DNA from: Pyramidobacter sp.
GTDB taxonomy: Bacteria; Synergistota; Synergistia; Synergistales; Dethiosulfovibrionaceae
Assembly: GCA_017940445.1 (NCBI GenBank)
Contig: JAGAYQ010000060.1
Location: 1 to 6,273 of the forward strand
Length of the DNA: 6,273 nucleotides
Direction: 5' to 3'
Under the pieces are notes generated by a model. It made no database searches, was not told the DNA's origin, and saw only the letters and a program-made list of their open reading frames with translations. A program made the translations under genes and the position numbers. Position 1 is the stretch's first letter, and the number at the start of each line of letters is the position of its first letter. This document shows positions 1-6,273 of the stretch, in pieces.

Positions 1-18
1 TACTTTTGCGTTATTCAT
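1..18 (-). CDS. Start of a downstream gene, six codons only; perhaps another pur gene
   Basis: An ATG at 18 preceded by a good ribosome binding site opens a frame reading MNNAKV before the window ends. It is 12 bases after the purD stop on the same strand, so it should belong to the same transcript. Six residues cannot identify a protein. The pathway lacks PurE, PurK, PurC and PurB in this window, and a short charged lead into a beta strand would suit PurE (which often continues to a GSxSD motif) or PurC. That is inference from context only. Confidence 0.6.
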
Positions 19-24
19 GGCAGG

Positions 25-30
25 CTCCTT
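25..30 (-). promoter_or_regulatory. Ribosome binding site of the gene entering at the low-coordinate edge
   Basis: AAGGAG on the minus strand, 6 bases before the ATG at 18. It lies in the 12-base gap after the purD stop and supports a real gene start there. Confidence 0.75.
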
Positions 31-1317
31 TTATTTATCGAATACTTGATGTCCGATGTCGCGGCGGTACTGCATCCCGTCAAAGCTGATCTTCGATACG
101 GCTTCGTAAGCGCGAGCCTTGGCCTGTTCAAGGGAAGGCGCGACGGCGCTGACGCAGAGCACTCGGCCGCCGGTTGCCATAACGGCGCCGTTCTGGGCGG
201 CGGTACCGCAGTGGTACACGGTAACGCCTTCAACGGCGTTCGCAGCTTCAAGTCCTGAGATGGCAGCGGGGGCGGATTTGCCCGTCGGATAGCCGCCGGA
301 GGCGCAGATCACGCAGAGCGAGCACTGAGTCTCTTTCTTCCACTCGAACGATGCAAGATCGCCGTGGGCAACGTGCCAGCACAGATCGACCCAGTCGCCC
401 TCAAACAGCGGCAGCAGCACTTCAGTCTCGGGATCGCCGAGGCGGACGTTGTATTCGAGCACTTTCGGAGTGCCGTCGGGCGCGATCATCAGTCCGACAT
501 AGAGAACGCCGCGGTAGTCAAGCCCTTCGGCTCTGAGCGCGGCAACCGAAGGCTCGATCACTTCGCGCAGAGCGCGTGTCATCAGGTCATCGCTGACCCA
601 GGGAGCAGGCGCATAAGCGCCCATGCCGCCGGTGTTGGGACCTTCGTCGCCGTCTTTGAGGCGTTTGTGGTCCTGACTGGTCGACAGCAGGCGAAAATCT
701 TTTGTATCGGTGATGACCATCAGCGACAGCTCGCGGCCGGGCAAGGCTTCTTCGATGACGAGCGTATCGCCGGCGCTGCCGAGCTTTTTCTCAACAAGGA
801 GCTGCTGCACGGCGCTGCGGGCTCCTTCGAGCGTGGGCTCGACAAACACGCCCTTGCCGGCAGCAAGACCGGAAGCCTTGACGATGTACGGCGGCTCAAA
901 CTGCGCGAGCGCTTTTTCGGCTTCATCGACTGTGCGGCAGACGAAAAACTTCGCGGTGGGAACATGATGCCGAGCCATGAAGTTCTTGGAGAACTCCTTG
1001 CTGGCTTCGAGCATCGCGCCGGCTTTAGACGGACCAAAAACGGCCACGCCCGCAGCGCGGATCACGTCGGCGACACCGGCGGCAAGCGGCGCTTCCGGAC
1101 CGACGATGACAAGATCAACAGCATGTTCTTTGCAGAAATCGACAACAGCGGCGCCGTCTTCAGCATTCAGCCTGAAGCACTCGGCTTTTGCGGCGATGCC
1201 GGGATTGCCGGGGATGGCAAACAGCTTATTCAGACGCAAAGAGCGCGAGCAGGCTTCGATGATCGCGTGCTCGCGGCCGCCGCTGCCGAGAACGAGAACG
1301 TTCAGTTTTTCGCTCAT
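31..1317 (-). CDS. purD: Phosphoribosylamine-glycine ligase (GAR synthetase)
   Basis: ATP-grasp enzyme that joins glycine to phosphoribosylamine, the step directly after PurF. It has 428 residues, typical of monofunctional PurD. Visible in order: VLVLGSGGREHAI (7-19) of the N domain, IVGPEAPLAAG (71-81), FGPSKAGAMLEASKEFSK (94-111), VKASGLAAGKGVFV (146-159) of the ATP-binding domain, EEALPGRELS (189-198), TSQDHKRLKDGDEGPNTGGMGAY (213-235, core DHKRLKDGDEGPNTGGMG), YRGVLYVGLM (268-277) and EYNVRLGDPETE (288-299), which carries the metal ligands Glu288 and Asn290 or their neighbours. The C-terminal lid domain ends in FDK. The ATG lies 6 bases after the purH stop with no visible Shine-Dalgarno sequence, so it likely relies on termination-reinitiation. 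The start fits the family because the GSGGREHA motif begins at residue 11. Confidence 0.97.
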   Translation of the reverse strand: MSEKLNVLVLGSGGREHAIIEACSRSLRLNKLFAIPGNPGIAAKAECFRLNAEDGAAVVDFCKEHAVDLVIVGPEAPLAAGVADVIRAAGVAVFGPSKAGAMLEASKEFSKNFMARHHVPTAKFFVCRTVDEAEKALAQFEPPYIVKASGLAAGKGVFVEPTLEGARSAVQQLLVEKKLGSAGDTLVIEEALPGRELSLMVITDTKDFRLLSTSQDHKRLKDGDEGPNTGGMGAYAPAPWVSDDLMTRALREVIEPSVAALRAEGLDYRGVLYVGLMIAPDGTPKVLEYNVRLGDPETEVLLPLFEGDWVDLCWHVAHGDLASFEWKKETQCSLCVICASGGYPTGKSAPAAISGLEAANAVEGVTVYHCGTAAQNGAVMATGGRVLCVSAVAPSLEQAKARAYEAVSKISFDGMQYRRDIGHQVFDK

Positions 1318-1323
1318 GAGCGT

Positions 1324-2844
1324 TTAGTGACGGAACGTGCGGTGTCCGCTGATGAACATGGAAACGCCCAGTTCCTGCGCGCGCTTGGCAACTTCATCGT
1401 CGCGCACGGATCCGCCGGGCTGGATGATCGCCACGATGCCGGCCGCGGCTGCCTTCTCGACGCCGTCGGGGAAGGGGAAGAACGCATCGGAAGCCATCAC
1501 GGCTCCCTTGGCCTTCTCGCCGGCCTGATTGGCGGCAAACTCGACAGCGAACACGCGGCTGCAGAAGCCCATGCCGATGCCGACGGCCTCGCCGTCCTTG
1601 ACCATAGCAACGGAATTGCTCTTTGAAACGGCTGCGACCTTCCAGGCAAGGACGAGGTCGTCCCACAGATCGGGACGCGGCGTACCGACCCAGTGCCCCT
1701 TGGTCTGATCGGGCAGAGGCGCGAGGGTATCTTCCTGCATGAGCAGGCCGCACCAGGTGGAGACCATCTGACGGTCAAAGACGCGGCCGCCCTTCCAGGT
1801 CATGATGCGCAGGCTCTTGCGTTTTTCCTTGAGCAGCGCGAGAGCATCGTCGTCGATGGAGGGGCAGAGCAGCACTTCGGTGAAGTGCTTGGAGATCGAC
1901 TCGGCTGTAGCCAGGTCGATGTGGCGCGTCACGCCGACGACGCCGCCGAACGCGGACAGCGAATCGCACTCAAAGGCGCGGTCGTAGGCTTCGGCGACGG
2001 TCTTGCCGACTGCCATGCCGCAGGGCGTTGTGTGCTTGATGACAACAGCGCCAATGTCGCTCTGCATCATTGCAGTGGCGCGCATGGCGGTGTCGAGGTC
2101 GAGCAGGTTGTTGTAAGAGAGTTCCTTGCCCGCAAGCTGCTCGACAGGGAAGTCAGACAGCGGCGGCAGGTAGACGCCGGCGCTCTGGTGAGGATTCTCG
2201 CCATAGCGGAGTTCCTGCTTACGGACGAGCGGGATGGTCTGAACAGCAGCGTCCGCCTTTTCGCCCATCTCGCGGCGAAGTCCGTCGCCGATCGTTGCAT
2301 CATAGCGGGCAGTGGCGTCAAAAGCGCGCAGAGCCAGCTTGCGGCGCGTTTCAAGCGTCACATTGCCTTCGGCTTTGAGCTCGTCGAGGACTGCGGCGTA
2401 ATCAGACGGATCGGTCATGACGGCGACATAGCGGTAGTTCTTGGCAGCTGCACGGATCAGCGCGACGCCGCCGATGTCGATGTTCTCGATCAGAGCGTCA
2501 AGGTCAGCACCGGAGCGTGCAGTCTTCTCAAACGGGTAGAGGTTGACGACGACCATGTCGATGCCGGCGATGCCGTGATCGTTCATGTCCTTCACGTCGC
2601 TGTCAAGGTCGCGTCTGGCGAGGATGCCGCCGAAGACAAGCGGATGCAGCGTCTTGACGCGTCCGCCGAGGATGTGGGGGAACTTGGTGATGTCGGAAAC
2701 TTCGATCACGGGCACGCCCGCATCACGGAACATCTTGGCTGTGCCGGAGCTGGAAAGGAGCTCCCAGCCAAGTTCAACCAGTTTCTGCCCCAGTTCAAGA
2801 GCGCCGGACTTGTCGGCGACGGAAATAAGTGCTCTGCGTTTCAT
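1324..2844 (-). CDS. purH: Bifunctional AICAR transformylase / IMP cyclohydrolase
   Basis: Carries out the last two steps to IMP: formylation of AICAR by 10-formyl-THF, then ring closure. It has 506 residues, normal for the family. The N-terminal MGS-like cyclohydrolase domain shows RALISVADKSG (4-14), SSSGTAKM (31-38), EVSDITKFP (48-56) and GRVKTLHP (61-68), followed by NLYPFEKT (101-108). The transformylase domain shows LRYGENPHQ (212-220), LSYNNLLDLD (242-251), the catalytic Lys270-His271 in VIKHTTPCG, AFGGVVG (298-304), AWKVAAVSKSNSVA (400-413), ASDAFFPFPDGV (451-462), AIIQPGGSVRD (472-482) and the C-terminal HRTFRH with the end histidine kept. The usual GxGxGQ..R motif reads GIGMGFCSR (422-430), with Phe in place of Gln. 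It overlaps purN by four bases and has a strong ribosome binding site of its own. purD follows after 6 bases. Confidence 0.98.
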   Translation of the reverse strand: MKRRALISVADKSGALELGQKLVELGWELLSSSGTAKMFRDAGVPVIEVSDITKFPHILGGRVKTLHPLVFGGILARRDLDSDVKDMNDHGIAGIDMVVVNLYPFEKTARSGADLDALIENIDIGGVALIRAAAKNYRYVAVMTDPSDYAAVLDELKAEGNVTLETRRKLALRAFDATARYDATIGDGLRREMGEKADAAVQTIPLVRKQELRYGENPHQSAGVYLPPLSDFPVEQLAGKELSYNNLLDLDTAMRATAMMQSDIGAVVIKHTTPCGMAVGKTVAEAYDRAFECDSLSAFGGVVGVTRHIDLATAESISKHFTEVLLCPSIDDDALALLKEKRKSLRIMTWKGGRVFDRQMVSTWCGLLMQEDTLAPLPDQTKGHWVGTPRPDLWDDLVLAWKVAAVSKSNSVAMVKDGEAVGIGMGFCSRVFAVEFAANQAGEKAKGAVMASDAFFPFPDGVEKAAAAGIVAIIQPGGSVRDDEVAKRAQELGVSMFISGHRTFRH

Positions 2845-3425
2845 GATTGCGCCTCCTGTGCGAGTTTTTGAATGTAGCTTTTTAATGCGCGCCAGTAGAG
2901 CTGATGCTCAACTGCGTGGATTTTTGCCTCGAATGTCTCGATCGTGTCGTCCGGCGTACGGGCGACTTCCTGCTGCATGAGGATAGGTCCGTGGTCCATT
3001 TCGGCATCGACGATGTGAACGGTGACGCCGCTGGAGCTTTCGCCGCTTTTCCAGAAGTCCTCAATGCCGTGCGCGCCTGGAAACTTGGGCAGCATGGCAG
3101 GATGGATATTCAGGATGCGCCCTTCGTGGCGGGAGACGAAATCTCCCGTGATCAGACGCATAAAACCGGCCAGCACGAGCAGATCGATCTTGTGCTCCTG
3201 CCAGAGTTTTTCAATCTCCGCTTCGGCTGCGGCGCGTCCCTGTTTGTACGAAACCGTCGCTGTAGGGATGCCTTTGCTGCGGGCGGTCTCAAGTCCGGCG
3301 GCAGAAGCCTTGTCGCTGGCGACGAAGCACACATCGACGGGAGCGTTCTCTTCGCGGATATGCTCCACGATCGCATCCATGTTGCTTCCGCGCCCGGAAA
3401 TGAGGATACCGATGCGGACTGTCAT
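2841..3425 (-). CDS. purN: Phosphoribosylglycinamide formyltransferase, 10-formyl-THF dependent
   Basis: Transfers a formyl group from 10-formyltetrahydrofolate to GAR, giving FGAR. It has 194 residues, typical for PurN. The N-terminal phosphate-binding segment reads ILISGRGSNMDAI (7-19). The folate and catalytic region reads VLAGFMRLI (84-92) and then ILNIHPAMLPKFPGAHG (104-120), with Asn107 and His109 matching the catalytic Asn106 and His108 of the E. coli enzyme. Asp144 in AEMDHGP matches the third catalytic residue. The ATG shares four bases with the purM stop (ATGA). No Shine-Dalgarno sequence is evident in the 20 bases upstream, so ribosomes finishing purM probably reinitiate here. Its own stop overlaps the purH start in the same way. 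PurN rather than the formate-dependent PurT ties this pathway to folate. Confidence 0.97.
   Translation of the reverse strand: MTVRIGILISGRGSNMDAIVEHIREENAPVDVCFVASDKASAAGLETARSKGIPTATVSYKQGRAAAEAEIEKLWQEHKIDLLVLAGFMRLITGDFVSRHEGRILNIHPAMLPKFPGAHGIEDFWKSGESSSGVTVHIVDAEMDHGPILMQQEVARTPDDTIETFEAKIHAVEHQLYWRALKSYIQKLAQEAQS
2852..2857 (-). promoter_or_regulatory. Ribosome binding site of purH
   Basis: AGGAGG on the minus strand, 7 bases before the purH ATG and inside the last codons of purN. It is the strongest Shine-Dalgarno sequence in the window and confirms the start at 2844. Confidence 0.85.
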
Positions 3426-4417
3426 GCGCGGACGACCGTGCCGACGCGGCGAGGCTTTTCGCCCATATCGGCGAGGACCTTTGTGACCTCGGCTTCGTCC
3501 TTGGGATCGACGATGAACACATAACCGATGCCGAGGTTGAAGACGTGGCGCATTTCTTCCTCGTCGACTCCCTTGGAAGCGATCAGATCGAAAACGGCCG
3601 GACGCGGCCAGTCGTAAGTGAGCTTGCAGACGCAGGGATCGGGCACGACTCGGTTGATGTTGTCCTCCAGGCCGCTGCCGGTGATGTGAGCCATGGCCTT
3701 GACCTTGCCCGTCTTCGTTGCAGCAATGGCCTGCGGCACGTACAGACGGGTAGGCTTCATCAGCGTCTCGCCGAGCGTTTCGCCGGGAACGGGACCTTCT
3801 TTGTCAAGACCGTCGGCGATCTCGTCGGCCAGCGCCGACCTGACGAGCGTGTAGCCGTTGCTGTGAACGCCGGAGCTGTGCAGGCCGATGATCACATCAC
3901 CTTCTTTGACAGAGGAACCGTCGATGATCTCCGATTCTTTCAGCGCTCCGACGGCGAAGCCGGCCAGGTCGAAGCTCTCCTTGCCATAGACGCCGGGCAT
4001 TTCTGCCGTCTCGCCGCCAAGCAAGACGCAGCCGCAGTATTCACAGGCATTAACGACTGACTTGACGACTGCCGACATCATCGTCTCGTTGAGGGCCCCG
4101 CAGGCAATGTAGTCGAGGAAAAACAGCGGCTTGGCGCCGCCGGTGACGAGGTCGTTGACGTTCATCGCTACAAGGTCCTGTCCCAGTCCGTCATAGATGC
4201 CGGAGGCACGGGCGATCTCGACCTTGGTGCCGACGCCGTCGCAGCAGCCGGCGATCAGCTGATCGCCGGAAAGGCGCATCAGACCGCTGAACCCGCCGAT
4301 GCCGCCAACGACACGCGGGTCTGCTGTGTGCTGCTTTAAAATTCCCTTGATCGTTTCGACCCAATGGTCGCCGCCCTTAATGTCTACGCCGGCCTTTTCA
4401 TAGGTCAGATTGCTCAT
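3422..4417 (-). CDS. purM: Phosphoribosylformylglycinamidine cyclo-ligase (AIR synthetase)
   Basis: Converts FGAM and ATP to aminoimidazole ribonucleotide (AIR), the step after PurL. From the chosen ATG it has 331 residues, close to the usual 340-350. Family motifs appear in order: a start resembling other PurM proteins (LTYEKAGVDI), VGGIGGFSGL (37-46), CCDGVGTKVEIA (58-69), MNVNDLVTGGAKPLFFLDYIACG (85-107, core NDLVTGGAKPLFFLDY), LLGGETAEMPGVY (132-144), DLAGFAVG (150-157), GLHSSGVHSNGYTL (178-191), AHITGSGLEDNINRVVP (243-259) and FNLGIGYVFIV (293-303). An in-frame ATG at 4444 would give 340 residues but lies upstream of the GGAGG ribosome binding site. The gene begins inside the end of purF and its TGA overlaps the purN ATG, both signs of co-translation. 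I see no missing key motif. Confidence 0.97.
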   Translation of the reverse strand: MSNLTYEKAGVDIKGGDHWVETIKGILKQHTADPRVVGGIGGFSGLMRLSGDQLIAGCCDGVGTKVEIARASGIYDGLGQDLVAMNVNDLVTGGAKPLFFLDYIACGALNETMMSAVVKSVVNACEYCGCVLLGGETAEMPGVYGKESFDLAGFAVGALKESEIIDGSSVKEGDVIIGLHSSGVHSNGYTLVRSALADEIADGLDKEGPVPGETLGETLMKPTRLYVPQAIAATKTGKVKAMAHITGSGLEDNINRVVPDPCVCKLTYDWPRPAVFDLIASKGVDEEEMRHVFNLGIGYVFIVDPKDEAEVTKVLADMGEKPRRVGTVVRA

Positions 4418-5798
4418 TGTCTTCTTCCTCCATGTAATTTCCATCGAAACATGCGGTGCAGAGCCGGCTTTCCGGCAGTCCGACCGCTTCGACGAGTTCA
4501 GCTTTGCTCAGGTAGAACAACGAATCGACGCCGAGATGCTTTCTTAGTGCTTCCCCCTCCAGGCGTGCAGCGATCAGGTCCTTGCGGCTGGGCGTGTCGA
4601 TGCCGTAAAAGCAGGGATACGCGACAGGCGGACTGGAAACGCACATGTGCACGCCTTTGGCGCCGCAGTGATCTCTAAGCAGCTGTGCGACTTTGATCGA
4701 CGTGGTGCCGCGTACGATCGAGTCGTCTACGACGATCAGATCGCGCCCCTGGATCATCTGCTTCATCGGATTGAGCTTTTTGAGCACGCCCAGTTCCCGA
4801 ACTCGCTGTGTCGGCTCGATAAAAGTGCGTCCACTGTAGCGGTTGCGGACGATAGCAGATTCATACGGAATGCCGGATTCCTCAGAAAAGCCCAGAGCGG
4901 CGATCGTGCCGCTGTCCGGCAGGCCCGTTACGAGGGGACGTTCAAGCTGCTTGCAGCCGCCAAGACAGCGCGTGCAGGAACGTGCAAGCGCTCGTCCCAT
5001 GTTTTTCCTTGCGTTGTACACAGATACGCCGTCGATGATGCTGTCGGGACGAGCAAAATAGACGTATTCGAACGCGCAGTGGAACTGGCGTTTGCTTGAG
5101 TGCGGTATCCTGAAGCTCTGGCAGCCGGACTGGTCGATCACGATGATCTCGCCTGGCTCTATGTCACGGATCATCCTGGCACCGAGCAGGTCGAACGCGC
5201 ATGATTCGGAGGCGACGTACGTGACGTCGCCGCGGCGGCCAAGAACGAGCGGCCGGAAGCCCCAGGGATCGCGCGCGGCGATCAGCTTGTCGTCATGAAG
5301 AAAGACGAGCGAATAGGCACCTTTCAGGTGTCTGAGCGCCTGAGAAAGGGCATCGAGAAAGGGACGTCCCGGCTGATGTGAGATCAGGTGCAGGATCAGC
5401 TCTGTATCGGAACTCGACTGAAACAGCGCGCCGCGTCCTTCCAGAGCGATGCGCTGAGTTTGCGCGTCCGGAAGATTGCCGTTATGGACGACTGCAAATG
5501 AGCCTCGCGCGAGCGTGTTGGCCGTCAGCGGCTGAATATTGCATGCAGCAGAGCCTCCTGCTGTCGCATAACGAACGTGTCCGACTGCGCTGCGGCAGAC
5601 GATGCGGCTCATTTCAGCCTGATCAAGAGCAGTGTGGACCAGTCCCGGTCCTTTGCGGCAGACGATGCTGCCGTCATCATCCGTCCAGGCGATGCCGGCG
5701 GCTTCCTGTCCGCGGTGCTGTAAAGCGTAGAGGCCGAGGTAAACGTCCTCGGCCAATGTCGCAGGTGATGGAGAGTAAGCTCCGATGATACCGCACAT
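4398..5798 (-). CDS. purF: Amidophosphoribosyltransferase (glutamine PRPP amidotransferase), Fe-S type
   Basis: Catalyses the first committed step of purine synthesis, PRPP plus glutamine to 5-phosphoribosylamine. The protein has 466 residues, normal for the family. An N-terminal Ntn glutaminase domain starts MCGIIGAY, so Cys2 becomes the nucleophile after Met removal; it continues with LQHRGQEAAGIA (27-37), GHVRYATAG (73-81) and VVHNGNL (103-109). The phosphoribosyltransferase domain has TGLPDSG (291-297) and the PRPP loop VVDDSIVRGTTS (356-367). Cys241, Cys396, Cys447 and Cys450 lie in the contexts HCAFEYVYFARPDS, YPCFYGID and CTACFDG. These correspond to the four [4Fe-4S] ligands of Bacillus subtilis PurF. 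Unlike that enzyme there is no propeptide: an in-frame stop lies at 5823-5825 and no start codon lies between it and the ATG. An extra CxxCxxxC (275-282) sits just before TGLPDSG. Codon use is looser than in purH. Its 3' end overlaps purM by 20 bases. Confidence 0.97.
   Translation of the reverse strand: MCGIIGAYSPSPATLAEDVYLGLYALQHRGQEAAGIAWTDDDGSIVCRKGPGLVHTALDQAEMSRIVCRSAVGHVRYATAGGSAACNIQPLTANTLARGSFAVVHNGNLPDAQTQRIALEGRGALFQSSSDTELILHLISHQPGRPFLDALSQALRHLKGAYSLVFLHDDKLIAARDPWGFRPLVLGRRGDVTYVASESCAFDLLGARMIRDIEPGEIIVIDQSGCQSFRIPHSSKRQFHCAFEYVYFARPDSIIDGVSVYNARKNMGRALARSCTRCLGGCKQLERPLVTGLPDSGTIAALGFSEESGIPYESAIVRNRYSGRTFIEPTQRVRELGVLKKLNPMKQMIQGRDLIVVDDSIVRGTTSIKVAQLLRDHCGAKGVHMCVSSPPVAYPCFYGIDTPSRKDLIAARLEGEALRKHLGVDSLFYLSKAELVEAVGLPESRLCTACFDGNYMEEEDNEQSDL
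4427..4431 (-). promoter_or_regulatory. Ribosome binding site that fixes the purM start
   Basis: GGAGG on the minus strand, 9 bases before the ATG at 4417. An alternative ATG at 4444 lies upstream of this site and would add nine residues (MEITWRKKT) not expected in PurM. The site therefore favours the start at 4417. Confidence 0.8.
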
Positions 5799-5802
5799 GA
5801 AA

Positions 5803-6273
5803 TTATTTCCTGAATGCGCTGTTCAGTTCGGCAACAGAGGCGAGCGTTGAACTGCCAAGTTTCAGACTCTCGCCGCCGACAACGCCGATCTGCTCGACAG
5901 GGACGTTCTTCCAGCAGGAACGGAACGCCTCGACCTTCTCGGCGGGAACAGCGTATACAGCGACGGTCGCGCCTTCGCCGAAGAGCTCGGCAACAGTGTA
6001 ATTCTTGTCGTCAAGCGCGACGCCCACACCTGAGTCGATCGCTTCTTTAGCAACGGCTGTGAGCAGACCGCCGCCGATCACAGGGCGAGCGCTGCGGGCT
6101 GCCTGTGCCTGGGCAACGGCAAGCGCGCCGGTGTTGAAAGCCTTTTCCTTCTCGGCGTCGAAGGGCAGAGGACGGCCGGCAAAATCATGACCGTAATGGC
6201 GCTGGTAAACGCTCGCAGCCAGCGTGGGGGTGTTGAGCCCGGCAAGGAAAAGCAGGTCGCCTTCCTTCCAGGA
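5803..6273 (-). CDS. purL: Phosphoribosylformylglycinamidine synthase (PurL-type), C-terminal part, cut by window edge
   Basis: The last 156 residues are visible and the 5' part lies beyond the window. The reading frame stays open to the window edge; a GTG at 6081 is internal, because homologous sequence continues upstream of it. PurL converts FGAR, glutamine and ATP to FGAM, usually in the cytoplasm with PurQ and PurS in the small-PurL type. The fragment matches the end of the second AIR-synthase-like half: GDLLFLAG near residues 5-12 of the fragment, the GRPLPFD linker, AVAKEAIDSGVGVAL (73-87), AELFGEG (95-101, where the family has LFSE), VPVEQIGVVGGESL (124-137) and the terminal SVAEL. The position normally reading HDVSDGG instead reads ARPVIGGG (62-69), so this auxiliary half looks degenerate. 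It sits 4 bases before purF, which fits a purL-purF order. The family call is firm. Whether the protein is a small or a large PurL, or a divergent paralogue, cannot be seen. Confidence 0.85.
   Translation of the reverse strand, partial: SWKEGDLLFLAGLNTPTLAASVYQRHYGHDFAGRPLPFDAEKEKAFNTGALAVAQAQAARSARPVIGGGLLTAVAKEAIDSGVGVALDDKNYTVAELFGEGATVAVYAVPAEKVEAFRSCWKNVPVEQIGVVGGESLKLGSSTLASVAELNSAFRK
5808..5811 (-). promoter_or_regulatory. Ribosome binding site of purF
   Basis: AGGA on the minus strand, 9 bases before the purF ATG and inside the last codons of purL. It is a moderate Shine-Dalgarno match. Its place within the purL end suggests coupled translation. Confidence 0.5.

Noticed and set aside
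364..1626. A 420-codon open frame on the plus strand across the purD/purH junction
   Set aside because: It is in the exactly complementary register of both purD and purH, which share a frame. It stays open only because those genes rarely use TTA, CTA or TCA. The minus strand encodes two full, well-conserved enzymes there, and the plus-strand translation resembles no family I know.
1693..2871. A 392-codon open frame on the plus strand opposite purH
   Set aside because: Same cause: complementary register of a gene poor in TTA, CTA and TCA codons. I see no recognisable motif in its translation.
4028..4045. CEYCGC cysteine group in PurM as a possible metal site
   Set aside because: Two of the three cysteines match positions that are commonly Cys in PurM just before GGETAEMP (GCxxxGC in E. 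coli and Bacillus), so only one is extra.
4418..4444. Longer purM reading frame starting at the ATG at 4444
   Set aside because: The GGAGG ribosome binding site lies downstream of this ATG and is properly spaced for the ATG at 4417. The nine extra residues do not look like a PurM N-terminus.
5803..6081. A separate 92-residue gene starting at GTG 6081
   Set aside because: The frame is open upstream to the window edge and the upstream residues also fit PurL, so the GTG is an internal valine codon.
1..6273. Search for tRNA or rRNA genes, CRISPR arrays, insertion sequences, riboswitches and terminators
   Set aside because: Nearly all bases are accounted for by the pur genes, gaps are at most 12 bases, and I saw no repeated units or stem-loop followed by a T run.

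Overview
The window is a compact, single-strand block of de novo purine (IMP) biosynthesis genes. Every gene lies on the minus strand. In transcription order, from high to low coordinates, they are: the C-terminal part of a PurL-type FGAM synthetase (cut by the window edge), purF, purM, purN, purH, purD, and the first six codons of a further gene. Almost every base is coding. The largest gap between genes is 12 bases, so there is no room for an internal promoter, riboswitch or intrinsic terminator between genes. The operon's promoter and terminator must lie outside the window or inside genes.

Layout: purL 3' end (6273-5803), 4-base gap, purF (5798-4398), 20-base overlap, purM (4417-3422, start moved inward to fit its ribosome binding site), 4-base ATGA overlap, purN (3425-2841), 4-base ATGA overlap, purH (2844-1324), 6-base gap, purD (1317-31), 12-base gap, then an unidentified gene start (18-1). 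purM, purH and the last gene have good Shine-Dalgarno sequences and purF a weaker one. purN and purD have none that I can see and probably depend on translational coupling.

Together the enzymes cover PRPP to phosphoribosylamine (PurF), GAR (PurD), FGAR (PurN), FGAM (PurL) and AIR (PurM), and later AICAR to IMP (PurH). The steps between AIR and AICAR (PurE/PurK, PurC, PurB) are not seen, although the gene entering at the low-coordinate edge could be one of them.

Organism: the sequence is moderately GC-rich bacterial DNA. The tight operon, a PurF with all four cysteine ligands of the Bacillus-type [4Fe-4S] cluster, and cysteine-rich proteins suggest an anaerobe. A Synergistota or Negativicutes-like bacterium would fit, but this is a low-confidence guess from general impression.

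I found no undescribed system. The points worth a second look are modest: a CxxCxxxC cluster inserted in the PurF phosphoribosyltransferase domain, a Fe-S-type PurF that cannot have a propeptide, a degraded glycine-loop motif in the PurL C-terminal half, a substitution in a conserved PurH motif, and looser codon use in purF than in purH.
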